64,000 nucleotides of DNA from an uncultured Aquimarina sp. (GCA_947493495.1 CANLRN010000012.1:1-64000); one strand, 5' to 3'; positions 1-7,458 are shown, counted from the stretch's first letter. A program made the numbers and translations. The notes: generated from the letters alone by a model not told the origin.

Positions 1-123
1 CCATTTGTTGCGACAGGTATGAGTAATCACATTCTGCCGTAATGTTTCGCAACACCGTTTCGATAAACAGCCAACCGCAATATTTAGTTTTGGGGCAGTA
101 ATTTTTTCACAACGCTCATTCAT
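1..123 (-). CDS. Possible small cysteine-containing peptide, partial at the window edge
   Basis: An ATG-initiated frame of 41 codons runs to the window edge on the minus strand, starting MNERCEK and containing five cysteines. If the sequence continues as the cassette end rule predicts (TGG followed by TAAC), the next codon would be a TAA stop inside the core, as in two other cassettes here. No family is recognised, and a frame this short can arise by chance, so the call is weak. Confidence 0.2.
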   Translation of the reverse strand, partial: MNERCEKITAPKLNIAVGCLSKRCCETLRQNVITHTCRNKW

Positions 124-289
124 TCAGTTTATAGAATTCCGCGTGATTTTCGGCGTAAAGATTGGTTAGTTCCGCTTAGAAATCAGATTAAGAATTGAAT
201 AAAAAAGTCAGCGCAAAGATCGGTTTTCAGATTCCACTATTTTAGCCAGCCATTTTTTTTCGCAATATTGAGGAGCTATAAATGGTAAC
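1..289 (-). other. Partial ORF-poor gene cassette at the left edge of the array
   Basis: Seen: read on the minus strand, this segment begins at the core of spacer 1 with TTACCATTT. The first bases of the window (ccattt on the plus strand) are what the matching cassette end should look like if the next spacer core started just outside the window. No ORF above 60 codons is present. Inference: it is a ninth cassette of about 290 bp, either with a tiny ORF, an RNA or promoter function, or decayed. Its outer spacer lies beyond the window. Confidence 0.5.
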
Positions 290-476
290 GTTAAATATAT
301 GGCATTTAGGGCAGAAGATAAACAAGTAGTTTCGATTAAACACTAAGCCAAACTTTTGCATTTTGATTTATCTTTTTCATTTTAAAGCCAAATCAAAAGA
401 TTTGGCGATACAGCAAATAAACACAGCCTTTTCGAACCAACTTAAACCGCCCTATTTGCTATATATAGTGTTGTGA
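283..476 (-). repeat. attC-like recombination site 1
   Basis: A 194-bp imperfect palindrome downstream of the first complete cassette gene. The outer arms pair: TATATGGCATTTAGGGC on the left against the complement of GCCCTATTTGCTATATATA on the right. An inner stem is built on gccaaa/tttggc. The minus-strand cores are TCACAAC at the 5' end and GTTACCA at the 3' end. Layout and core spacing match the other seven spacers. The assignment as an attC-type site rests on structure and cassette-end pairing; the recombination chemistry is inferred. Confidence 0.75.
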
Positions 477-486
477 TTTCGTTATT

Positions 487-948
487 TTATTCAGGAATGG
501 CTTCTTTTTTCCAATCCTCGTGTAAAACATAAGAATCCCATTTCAATTCAGCTCCTTGATATTCAAAAGTCCAATTAATCCAACAAGGAATATTTTCATA
601 ATTATAGAATCCGCTTATTTTAACTTTTTTCTCAACATCATTTATTTCATTATCAAGAATAACATCCCAATTTTGAGTAATATTATCAGCAAATGGTAAT
701 TGAATAGAAGCTTTGTTTTCAAATCCGACAGAACCTTTGAATTCCACTTCAAATAGTTCAGAATTATAACCACTAATTTCAAGAATTGATTTTCCGATGA
801 CAATTCCATCTTTAATATTCATCTCTTTATAATCGGATAGAAAAGCCCAGTCAAATTCGATTTTCAGATTATTATCTACTTTGGTTATTTTTTCTAAGTG
901 AGAGTCGTGTAATCTTAATCGGCTTATATTTGAGTTTATTTTTTCCAT
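487..948 (-). CDS. Cassette protein of unknown function (153 aa)
   Basis: A 153-residue, probably cytosolic protein with no signal peptide or membrane segment. It begins MEKINSNISRLRLHDSHLEK and is rich in aromatic and acidic residues, including two Trp-containing segments near the C-terminus (CWINWTFEY, KWDSYVL). The alternating pattern suggests a mostly beta fold. No family is recognised. It is the only gene between spacers 1 and 2, and its stop lies about 10 bp before spacer 1, so it is a single-gene cassette. Short unknown cassette proteins of this kind are sometimes immunity or defence genes, but nothing in the sequence shows that. Confidence 0.8.
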   Translation of the reverse strand: MEKINSNISRLRLHDSHLEKITKVDNNLKIEFDWAFLSDYKEMNIKDGIVIGKSILEISGYNSELFEVEFKGSVGFENKASIQLPFADNITQNWDVILDNEINDVEKKVKISGFYNYENIPCWINWTFEYQGAELKWDSYVLHEDWKKEAIPE

Positions 949-962
949 TTTTGGTTAATGAA

Positions 963-1152
963 TCACAACGTTAAATGTAAACGGCTGTGCGTGTTAAAAG
1001 AAACTGTCTTTCGGAATTGGCACAAGGCGTTACACTTTTAGTATTTTTAAATTATCAGTTAAAATAATAAAATTTGTGACGCCGACCTCACAAATACAAA
1101 ACTGTCTTTGCTCAAAACACTTAAAAAGCATTGCGTTTACATAGTGTTGTAC
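963..1152 (-). repeat. attC-like recombination site 2
   Basis: A 190-bp spacer with outer arms sharing TGTAAACG in inverted orientation (plus strand ttaaatgtaaacgg and gcgtttacatag). The minus-strand cores are GTACAAC and GTTGTGA. The interior is less regular than in other sites. The left core belongs by sequence to the downstream cassette (gene at 487-948), and the right core belongs to the gene at 1160-1612. Confidence 0.75.
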
Positions 1153-1159
1153 GCTGGCT

Positions 1160-1612
1160 TTATTTTTTTGGGCTGTTTACGGTTTCTAATACTTTTTTCA
1201 TTTCTAAATCCAATTCATTCATTACAATTTCTTTATTCAATTCAGTTGAGCAGTCAGATTTAATACGGCAAAATATTCTATTATTTTCGTTATAGAAATC
1301 AAATTCTAAATACTCATTTTTTGGATCTGTTTTGTAGAGTACTAATTCCGTATAAATTAGATTTTCTGAATAATTAATTACTAAGGTATAAATTCCTTGA
1401 TTCTTTGGAAAATTGTCTTTTATAATTTCATTTTCTCGAAATAAGTCATAAAAAGTAATATTCCAACCAAAACCTTCTACGAGCTTTATTGTCAGTTTTT
1501 CTGTATCAATATTTTGGTCAGCAATAATGTTTATCATATCACTATTAAATTGATTTTTTGTTTGAGCGATCAAGTTAAAAGTAAAAAATAAAGTTAAAAT
1601 TATTAGTTTCAT
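1160..1612 (-). CDS. Cassette-encoded exported protein of unknown function
   Basis: The ORF track starts at 1687, but its first 25 residues are spacer 3 read as protein. The better start is the ATG at 1612, which opens a clear signal peptide (MKLIILTLFFTFNLIAQ) with likely cleavage after AQ. The mature part is about 130 residues, beta-rich, with two cysteines (FCRIKSDCSTE) that could form a disulfide. No family is recognised. It is a single-gene cassette, and its stop lies 8 bp from the core of spacer 2. Export to the periplasm or surface is inferred from the signal peptide. Confidence 0.75.
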   Translation of the reverse strand: MKLIILTLFFTFNLIAQTKNQFNSDMINIIADQNIDTEKLTIKLVEGFGWNITFYDLFRENEIIKDNFPKNQGIYTLVINYSENLIYTELVLYKTDPKNEYLEFDFYNENNRIFCRIKSDCSTELNKEIVMNELDLEMKKVLETVNSPKK

Positions 1613-1625
1613 TTTTTTTGCTTGC

Positions 1626-1823
1626 GTACAACGGACTTGTGTATGGAACGTAGCGTGCAAAAATGTGCTAAGTTTTCGAATTAACACAGAGCCGAATTTT
1701 TATATTTTGTTTTTAATTTTTCTCTTTTTAAAAAGCCAAATTAAAAATTTGGCGGACTTTCTAAATATACACAAACCTTTCGGTTAAGCACTTATTAGCT
1801 ATGTTTTATACACCGTGTTAGGT
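1626..1823 (-). repeat. attC-like recombination site 3
   Basis: A 198-bp spacer. The minus-strand 5' core is ACCTAAC, which fits the integron RYYYAAC consensus exactly; the 3' core is GTTGTAC. Outer arms share TGTAT and a second block (cgtagc/catagc). The inner stem is gccaaattaaaaatttggc. It provides the spurious N-terminus of the 1160-1687 track ORF. Confidence 0.8.
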
Positions 1824-1829
1824 GCAGTC

Positions 1830-2597
1830 TTATTCAGTGCCCTGACTTCCGTATCCTTTTAATGCAATATGTACAGATGTAGATGGATATTTTTTGCTTT
1901 TCAGTTGCTCAACAGCATCTTTTCTGGTAAGACCATATTTATTAGAAATGTAATGAAAGTGTGCTTGTCCACCTTTCCAGCTTTCTTTTCCAGCAATGCT
2001 ATTAAATGTCAGAAAGAAACAATGCCATTCGTCATTTTTATCTAAAATTTTAGAGACAATCACTTTTCTAGACTCCACGACATTTTTGAGTTGTCCATCT
2101 GTCATTGAGGTTTCTCCAACTTTATCAACTCCATCTTCTTTTAAGTGAATCAGAGTAGGTAAATCACTTTCGTCGATTCCTTTTCTATGATTTTCTCCTG
2201 TATATTCACTCAATGTAAATCCATATTCTTCATATGCTAAAAATATAAATGCCATTAACTGTTCAACTGTCAGTGTTTGTCTCTTTAATAATTTTTCCTG
2301 TTCGTTTTTGGATTCCGCTGTTAGAAGCTTTATGAAATTTGGAGGTATTTCCGTTTTGCGAATTGAGTTGTACCAATCTTCGTGTTTTTTACTAGCTCTT
2401 TTGTAAAGGTATTCGTCAAAGTAAGAAATAGGAACAGGTGGATTATTCATTATTAAAATATCCCTATCCATTGCCATCATAGAGGCAATTCTAGTTTTTT
2501 TGTAATATTCTATTGGGTTTACGAATTCAAAATCTTCATTCCGAATGATTCTAGTAAACCCTGTTCCGTTATCATCCGGTACTTTGCTTATTTTCAT
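1830..2597 (-). CDS. Cassette protein of unknown function (255 aa)
   Basis: The track start at 2621 lies inside spacer 4. The ATG at 2597 (MKISKVPDDNG) follows the spacer core more naturally and is preferred, giving 255 residues. The protein is soluble, with no signal peptide. A conserved-looking segment near residues 195-230 (WHCFFLTFNSIAG, GGQAHFHYISNKYGLTR) contains several His and aromatic residues that could form a binding or catalytic site. No known family is recognised. It is a single-gene cassette whose stop lies 7 bp before the ACCTAAC core of spacer 3. Confidence 0.75.
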   Translation of the reverse strand: MKISKVPDDNGTGFTRIIRNEDFEFVNPIEYYKKTRIASMMAMDRDILIMNNPPVPISYFDEYLYKRASKKHEDWYNSIRKTEIPPNFIKLLTAESKNEQEKLLKRQTLTVEQLMAFIFLAYEEYGFTLSEYTGENHRKGIDESDLPTLIHLKEDGVDKVGETSMTDGQLKNVVESRKVIVSKILDKNDEWHCFFLTFNSIAGKESWKGGQAHFHYISNKYGLTRKDAVEQLKSKKYPSTSVHIALKGYGSQGTE

Positions 2598-2619
2598 CAG
2601 ATTGGTTTTTCCAGATTGC

Positions 2620-2815
2620 ACCTAACGTTAAGTATAAGAAATCGTAGGGCAGGTGATAAGCACTATCGTTTCGGTTTATTACTTAGCTAAATATAAATAT
2701 TTTGCTTTTATCTTTTCTACTATAAACGCCAAATTTTATATTTAGCGGACTTTGTAAATATTCACAGACGTTTCGGCAAGCAGAAATGCCCTATGTTTTT
2801 TATACACTGTTGTGC
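2620..2815 (-). repeat. attC-like recombination site 4
   Basis: A 196-bp spacer. The minus-strand 3' core is GTTAGGT, an exact match to the integron GTTRRRY consensus; the 5' core is GCACAAC. Arms pair over GTATAAGAAATCGTAGGGCA and the complement of TGCCCTATGTTTTTTATAC. The inner stem is built on gccaaat and atatttagc. The two cores of this one spacer differ, because each belongs to a different neighbouring cassette. Confidence 0.8.
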
Positions 2816-2820
2816 GTTCG

Positions 2821-3636
2821 TTATTTTTTTAATTCGCTTATGGCTCCTTCTAAAGCCAAAACCCAACCATTGGCAATATCATCATTGTCTTTTTTTGCCA
2901 TTTCCAAATTCTTAATTAATAATGGTAAAAAGTCTTTATCATCAAGCGTTAGGATTGCTTCAAATAAAAGAGTACCATAATCTCCATTTTCCAATTCTGA
3001 CTTAATAACACCTTTTATTTTCTCGTCTTTTCTGTTTGCTAAACCGACAATTGCTTCTGATTTCGTTTCAAAGTCAGTATCGCCAGTTCTTTTCCATAGA
3101 GCATTTCTTATTTCTATATTATCAGACTCTATTAGAGTTCCAATCCCAAAAGTTGCCCAATTCCTTATTGTTGATGTTTTATGTTCAGTAAACTCGATTA
3201 AAGTGTTAATGGCGTCTGAATTTTCTAATCCTGAAAGAGCAGAAATTAATGCGTGTTTGATATCAGTATTTTTTATAGTTTTAAATTCAACTAATTTAGA
3301 AATCTGTTTTTCACTTAATTCATCATTATTATGTCCTATTCCGTGAAAAATTGATTTAAGCACATTGTCCGATTGTTCTTTTTCAAGAAGTTCAAAATGT
3401 AATTCAACGGTTTGTTTTTTATTATATCTTGGGTCAAAACCTAATTGTTGTAGTACATCAAGTCCAATAATTTTTTGTTTATCAAAATCTGATTTAGCAA
3501 ACTCATATGCTTTTTCAAAAACTTCTTGATTTGGTCTCCTTCTTAATTCAGAGATATTGTCCCAATATGTTTTATGAGTCTTATTATTCAGTAGACGATT
3601 AAATATTTTTTCAGATGTCCAATTCTTTCGTCTCAT
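2821..3636 (-). CDS. Cassette-encoded HEAT-repeat-like protein
   Basis: A soluble protein of 271 residues made of repeating alpha-helical hairpins. Helical segments such as IKHALISALSGLENSDAIN, IRNWATFGIGTLIESDN and TKSEAIVGLANRKDEK recur about every 35-40 residues in the way of HEAT/PBS-lyase repeats. This fold usually mediates protein-protein contact; no catalytic residues stand out. It is a single-gene cassette starting about 30 bp inside spacer 5 and ending 5 bp before spacer 4. The partner and role are unknown. Confidence 0.75.
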   Translation of the reverse strand: MRRKNWTSEKIFNRLLNNKTHKTYWDNISELRRRPNQEVFEKAYEFAKSDFDKQKIIGLDVLQQLGFDPRYNKKQTVELHFELLEKEQSDNVLKSIFHGIGHNNDELSEKQISKLVEFKTIKNTDIKHALISALSGLENSDAINTLIEFTEHKTSTIRNWATFGIGTLIESDNIEIRNALWKRTGDTDFETKSEAIVGLANRKDEKIKGVIKSELENGDYGTLLFEAILTLDDKDFLPLLIKNLEMAKKDNDDIANGWVLALEGAISELKK

Positions 3637-3665
3637 TTTTTGTTTTAGGGGTCTGCTTTAATGAC

Positions 3666-3861
3666 GCACAACGGTCTTGTGTATGGCTCGTTGCGTGCAA
3701 ATTAGCGATTATTTTTCGGTTAGCCACAAGCCAGATTTTTAAATTTTACTATTTATATTTTTCATTGGAAATCGTCAAATATAAAAATTTGGCGACTTTC
3801 CAAATACGCCTTAACTTTGGTTAAGAAACTGAATAGCAATGAGCTATACACGTTGTTGTGC
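3666..3861 (-). repeat. attC-like recombination site 5
   Basis: A 196-bp spacer and one of the clearest. Outer arms pair nearly throughout: plus-strand GCACAACGGTCTTGTGTATG against the complement of CATTGCTATACACGTTGTTGTGC-type sequence, both reaching a TTGC block. Next are a tttcggtta/ttaactttggttaag pair and an inner gtcaaatataaaaatttggc stem. Cores are GCACAAC and GTTGTGC. Confidence 0.8.
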
Positions 3862-3865
3862 TTAG

Positions 3866-4972
3866 TTATTTTTCCACGATTTTAAATTCAACTCGTCGGT
3901 TTTTATTTCTTCCGTCTTCGGTTTCGTTAGTTGAAATTGGTTTTTCACTTCCATAACCGACAAATGATATTCTGTTTTTGTTTAAACCTAAATTTATAAA
4001 ATAATCAGATACGGATTTTGCTCTCTTTTCTGAAAGAGCTTGGTTAAATTTTGTATCTCCAACATTGTCGGTATGTCCCGAAATAATTATTTTCGTATTT
4101 AGATTTTCGATTAGGAAATTGTAAACAGTATTTATTTCCATTTTCGCATCTTTTGATAGTTCCGAGCTGTTGAAATCGAAGATGACGTTTTGAAATGTGT
4201 AATCTTTGTTCAAGGCTATTTCAATATCATCCTTTTTGGTTTCAATCGCAATTTCTTTAGGTTTATTTTCTTCCCAATTGGCATCTTGTAAACTCACAAG
4301 GTCAATGTAGTAATAAGACATATTGTTTCTATTTTTATTAGAAACAAGCAACTTCTCTGTTTTGGAATTTTTAAGGAAGTTTCCGATTGTTAGGTATTTC
4401 TCGTTGCCTTGAGCAGTAAATTCACTGGATATCAATGTCCAACTGCTTTTGTTGTCGTAGTATCTGTCATTTTCAATCGTATAAATCTTGAAATTACTGA
4501 CATTATTTTTTTTCAACTGCCTTTCGGACATTTCACGAAAGATTGAAGTATTTAATTCGTTTGCGGAAAGTAAGTAGTCAATGTTTTTAATTGCAAAATC
4601 TGAATTTTCAGCGAGACTCACGAAAAACTCGACCTTGTAATTTTCACCTTTTTCCAATTTCTTTGATAATTCCACTTGAACGTATTCTCTGTAATTATCA
4701 TCAGAATACAAATAAAAACCTGCATATTTGTTGCCATCTTTCGCTTGTTGTAATCCGTTGTAGTTGTTTGGAATACCAACTTGACCTTTAGCGCAAGTAT
4801 TGAATAAATCAGTAGTTCCAAAAGTAGGTGAAGTCCAATTTTTTAAATTATGGTCAAAAGCTCCGATAATTTCAGAGCATCTTTTCGTGTTTTCAAAACT
4901 TGGATTTTGTACTAAATTCTGTGAAAAAAGCAGAAACGGAAATAGTAAAAAAAGAATTTTGATGTAGTTCAC
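3866..4972 (-). CDS. Cassette-encoded OmpA-family outer-membrane protein
   Basis: The last 110 residues form an OmpA-like peptidoglycan-binding domain. Seen motifs are NVIFDFNSSELS, IIISGHTDNVGD, NQALSEKRAKSVSDYF and the terminal NRRVEFKI. The first part is a roughly 200-residue extracellular-type region (NLVQNPSFENTKRC) resembling the galactose-binding-like modules that precede OmpA domains in Bacteroidota. The track start at 5032 lies inside spacer 6. A GTG at 4972 opens the hydrophobic signal (VNYIKILFLLFPFLLFSQ), so I place the start there; no in-frame ATG lies between the spacer core and the signal. It probably anchors in the envelope. At over 1.1 kb it is the largest cassette. Confidence 0.8.
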   Translation of the reverse strand: MNYIKILFLLFPFLLFSQNLVQNPSFENTKRCSEIIGAFDHNLKNWTSPTFGTTDLFNTCAKGQVGIPNNYNGLQQAKDGNKYAGFYLYSDDNYREYVQVELSKKLEKGENYKVEFFVSLAENSDFAIKNIDYLLSANELNTSIFREMSERQLKKNNVSNFKIYTIENDRYYDNKSSWTLISSEFTAQGNEKYLTIGNFLKNSKTEKLLVSNKNRNNMSYYYIDLVSLQDANWEENKPKEIAIETKKDDIEIALNKDYTFQNVIFDFNSSELSKDAKMEINTVYNFLIENLNTKIIISGHTDNVGDTKFNQALSEKRAKSVSDYFINLGLNKNRISFVGYGSEKPISTNETEDGRNKNRRVEFKIVEK

Positions 4973-4992
4973 AAATTTTGGTTCATAATTAA

Positions 4993-5122
4993 GCACAACG
5001 TTTCGGCTAAGAGTAGTTGCGTTGGTTAGCACTTAACTTTGCAAGTAAACACCAAGTTGGAAATTCCGCAGAAATTTCTAAAATAGGTGAGGAAAAGCAA
5101 TTACTTATAGCCATTGTTGTAA
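4993..5122 (-). repeat. attC-like recombination site 6 (short class)
   Basis: A 130-bp spacer of the shorter class, with arms CGGCTAAGAGTAGTTGC and the complement of GCAATTACTTATAGCCA. The middle stem is built on tggaaattccgcagaaatttc. Cores are TTACAAC and GTTGTGC. The gene at 5101-5850 reads 22 bp into this site, so the end of its protein is encoded by the attC arm. Confidence 0.8.
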
Positions 5123-5850
5123 GTAGTGTTTTTGTTTTCAACTATTCTTTTTATATCATTCAGATGTGATGCACCATAAACAATTAGAATTTTATCATCC
5201 TTTGGCATAATAACTTTTTGAGCAACAAATTCATTACGCAATTTTAAAATAAAATCTTTATGGAAAACAGAAGATAACTTTTCATCTATTTTCTTGCAAT
5301 TATAAGTAACTTCTTTTAAATCAGATCTGAAATCACAATTAGACAACTTTAATTCTCCATATGTTTTTTCAAATTCTGAAATTAAGTTTATCATTGGGAT
5401 ATCAACTTTTTTGTCTGTATCTATAATATTTAAGTCTTCTCGATTCGGTTGGTTTATAATCTTGTCCTTTCCAACATATTTATATTTTCCTCTTAATTTT
5501 TTATTTATTGTATCAAATCTCTTTGAAGTGATTGATTTTCCGTAAAGTTTTCTAAATTTTCGCTTACTAGTATCATTTTCCAATGAATCAATATTTTCTG
5601 GATTTTTTACAGTTTCGTAATAAATTATAAAATCTTTATTTCTTAGTGAATCAATCTTTTTTTTTACATCCTCGTAAAATGTTTTATCTCCAAAATGAAA
5701 CATTGGTAAAAAGTAGATTTGTTTCTTTCTAAATTCAATTTTTTCCAAAGATGCATTGTCAGGGTAATCTACATCGAATTTTAAGGCACCACAAGAAATT
5801 AAAATTGAATTAATAAAAATTAATAAAGTATTTCGATAAAAAGTGTTCAT
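5101..5850 (-). CDS. Cassette-encoded putative lipoprotein, weakly TraB/TIKI-like
   Basis: 249 residues with an N-terminal hydrophobic stretch and lipobox-like ILISCG, so it is probably a lipoprotein with Cys about residue 20. The segments FLPMFHFGDKTFYEDVKKKI, DFIIYYET and the late KILIVYGASHL recall the His/Glu and GASH-type motifs of TraB/GumN/TIKI-like proteins. The match is weak and no enzyme activity is claimed. Its last seven codons (NNGYK end) lie in the arm of spacer 6. The start ATG sits just after the core of spacer 7. It is a single-gene cassette. Confidence 0.7.
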   Translation of the reverse strand: MNTFYRNTLLIFINSILISCGALKFDVDYPDNASLEKIEFRKKQIYFLPMFHFGDKTFYEDVKKKIDSLRNKDFIIYYETVKNPENIDSLENDTSKRKFRKLYGKSITSKRFDTINKKLRGKYKYVGKDKIINQPNREDLNIIDTDKKVDIPMINLISEFEKTYGELKLSNCDFRSDLKEVTYNCKKIDEKLSSVFHKDFILKLRNEFVAQKVIMPKDDKILIVYGASHLNDIKRIVENKNTTYNNGYK

Positions 5851-5864
5851 TCGGTTTACATTAC

Positions 5865-5995
5865 TTACAACGGTTTCGGCTATGAACTGTTGCGTGGGTT
5901 AGCACGGACTTTTGCAAGTACACGACAAGCTGAAAATTCCGCAGGAATTTTCAGGATAAGCCTGTAATAGCAATTGTTTATAGCCATTGTTACCC
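5865..5995 (-). repeat. attC-like recombination site 7 (short class)
   Basis: A 131-bp spacer closely similar to site 6 (shared cggcta, tgttgcgtgggttagcac, ttttgcaagtacacgacaagc). The central perfect stem is gaaaattccgcaggaattttc. Cores are GGGTAAC and GTTGTAA. The TAA inside the GGGTAAC core is the stop codon of the gene at 5990-6574. Confidence 0.8.
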
Positions 5996-6574
5996 AACGT
6001 TTTTATTTCGGTTATATATTTCAGTTTCTTTTCGTTCAAATGCTGGAACTGCAATATCAGTTTCCCAACTTTTACTTATTTCAGAAAACTGTTCTTTTAG
6101 TCTTTCGTTAAATTGAAACCAACCTTCTGTACTTTCTGAAATCTCAAATTGTTTCCCATTTTCCGCTTCTAAAAATAGACGAATTTCATCGGTTGCGAAT
6201 AGGTCAACTTTGTAAGCAGTCAGCTTTTTAATTTCGTCCCATTCAATTTTAGTCGGTTTATCCTCAATCTGCAATTCAAACCCATTTTTGTCATAGGTAA
6301 AAATTCCGTTTGAGTTGTACAATTCCATAAACTCTTCGTCAGTCAATTTTTTGTAATATTCTTTCTGTTTTGGAAGAAATCTACTATTTGGATTGAAATA
6401 TCTCAATAATAAGAGAATCGCTCCAATTCCGAAAAACACAATCGTAACCCAAGTTAATAATTCCGATTTATCCATAATTGTGATTCCGACTATGGAAAAT
6501 CCAGAACATAGTATTCCTGCAAATAAGTCACTTGTTTTTTTATTCAATTCAATATGTTTCTTGGTTTTTCTCAA
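5990..6574 (-). CDS. Cassette-encoded two-helix membrane protein with PH-like C-terminus
   Basis: 194 residues. Two hydrophobic helices (about residues 17-34 and 40-58: FAGILCSGFSIVGITI and LTWVTIVFFGIGAILLLL) are followed by a soluble domain of beta strands ending in a helix (IFTYDKNGFELQ, KIEWDEIKKLTAYKVDL, IRLFLEAENGKQF). This order resembles bacterial PH-like membrane proteins, but no named family is certain. The start is a TTG right behind the core of spacer 8. The stop codon TAA is part of the GGGTAAC core of spacer 7. It is a single-gene cassette of unknown role. Confidence 0.75.
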   Translation of the reverse strand: MRKTKKHIELNKKTSDLFAGILCSGFSIVGITIMDKSELLTWVTIVFFGIGAILLLLRYFNPNSRFLPKQKEYYKKLTDEEFMELYNSNGIFTYDKNGFELQIEDKPTKIEWDEIKKLTAYKVDLFATDEIRLFLEAENGKQFEISESTEGWFQFNERLKEQFSEISKSWETDIAVPAFERKETEIYNRNKNVG

Positions 6575-6579
6575 ATGTT

Positions 6580-6769
6580 GGGTAACGTTTAGCTATGCGT
6601 AGTGCGGAAGCAAAAAATCACTGGTTTTCGAGCTATCACTTAGCCAAAGTTTATGTTTTGTTTTTATATTTTCTAAAATACTAAATTTAATACTTTGGCG
6701 ACAAACCAAATAAGCACTGAACTTTGAATTAAACCAAAACCCCGCATTATCGCATAGGTGTTGTTAGGT
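6580..6769 (-). repeat. attC-like recombination site 8
   Basis: A 190-bp spacer. Arms are AGCTATGCGTAGTGCGG and the complement of CCGCATTATCGCATAGG. The inner arms are gccaaagt and actttggc. Cores on the minus strand are ACCTAAC (exact RYYYAAC) and GTTACCC. The ACCTAAC core supplies the TAA stop of the first cassette gene. Confidence 0.8.
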
Positions 6770-7393
6770 TTTCGTTTTTTTCTCTCCGATCCAGTTTGTA
6801 TTCAATTCAATTATCTGATTTTTATCATTCAGTTTGAATATTCGACCCAGCTTGAATTTCTTGGGGTCATCACATAATGCTTTAAGATCATTTCTTTCAG
6901 GATTATAAATTCCAAATTCTAAATAATTGAACCTAGCCACAGTTAAATCAGCTACATCATTAGGTCCAATTCCATATTTATCCTCAACATTGTTATCAGA
7001 ACCATCATCTTCCCACCAGCAAACCTTACAGATGTCGAAGTCATCTCTTTTCTCTAAAGTTTTAAAACCGCAACAAGGGCAAGATTCTAAATCGACCGGA
7101 ACTCCACTCGTTATTTCAATTCCAGTTTGTTGAGATAAAAACTCATTTATAATCCCTTTAAAGTCATCTCTTAATTTGAACCTCAGTATTTCATCATATT
7201 TATGGTCATTAAAACTATTTAGTAATTCTTCACTTTCGAATTCTTTCTGAATTTCTTGAGGTAAAGCTGTCCATCCATTTGTATCAGACCAGTTTCCTAA
7301 TAGTAATGAAGTTAATGCCTCCTCTCGTTCATTTTCAGAATAATTAGAGATTACCTTGCTTATATATTTTTCGAGGACTTCTTTTCTATCCAT
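6764..7393 (-). CDS. First cassette gene: CPCC cysteine-rich zinc-type protein
   Basis: 209 residues. The second half has the hallmark of the CPCC cysteine-rich family: CPCCGF (Cys105, 107, 108) followed 14 residues later by CKVCWWEDDG (Cys122, 125), then a conserved acidic loop and NYLEFGIY. These cysteines probably bind zinc. The N-terminal 95 residues are helical and unassigned. Function of the family is not established. It is the cassette next to the integrase, in the position of the most recent insertion in ordinary integrons. Its stop TAA is inside the ACCTAAC core of spacer 8. Confidence 0.85.
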   Translation of the reverse strand: MDRKEVLEKYISKVISNYSENEREEALTSLLLGNWSDTNGWTALPQEIQKEFESEELLNSFNDHKYDEILRFKLRDDFKGIINEFLSQQTGIEITSGVPVDLESCPCCGFKTLEKRDDFDICKVCWWEDDGSDNNVEDKYGIGPNDVADLTVARFNYLEFGIYNPERNDLKALCDDPKKFKLGRIFKLNDKNQIIELNTNWIGEKKTKT

Positions 7394-7407
7394 TTTTTTT
7401 AATGAAA

Positions 7408-7440
7408 CCTAACAATAGAATATAGGATATATGTCCTATA
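7408..7440 (-). other. Candidate attI-like insertion site between integrase and first cassette
   Basis: On the minus strand the 65-bp gap between the integrase stop and the first cassette contains TATAGGACATATATCCTATA, a palindrome with 7-bp arms. It is followed by TTCTATTGTTAGGT, where GTTAGGT matches the GTTRRRY core. The bases after the G (TTAGGTTT) are the reverse complement of the end of the first cassette (AAACCTAA), so the G|TT junction is the expected insertion point. The palindrome could hold the paired recombinase binding sites. No long attC-type arms are present, as expected for attI. The role is inferred. Confidence 0.6.
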
Positions 7441-7458
7441 TATTCCATGTATGTTTAT

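Noticed and set aside
2786-2980. Plus-strand ORF of 64 aa
   Set aside because: Lies across spacer 4 and antisense to the HEAT-like gene; no features of its own. The same reasoning applies to the 3615, 4591, 4618, 6393 and 6927 track ORFs.
283-6769. Repeated spacers as a CRISPR array
   Set aside because: Units are 130-198 bp, degenerate in sequence, palindromic, and separated by full genes. No short identical repeats with unique spacers and no cas genes.
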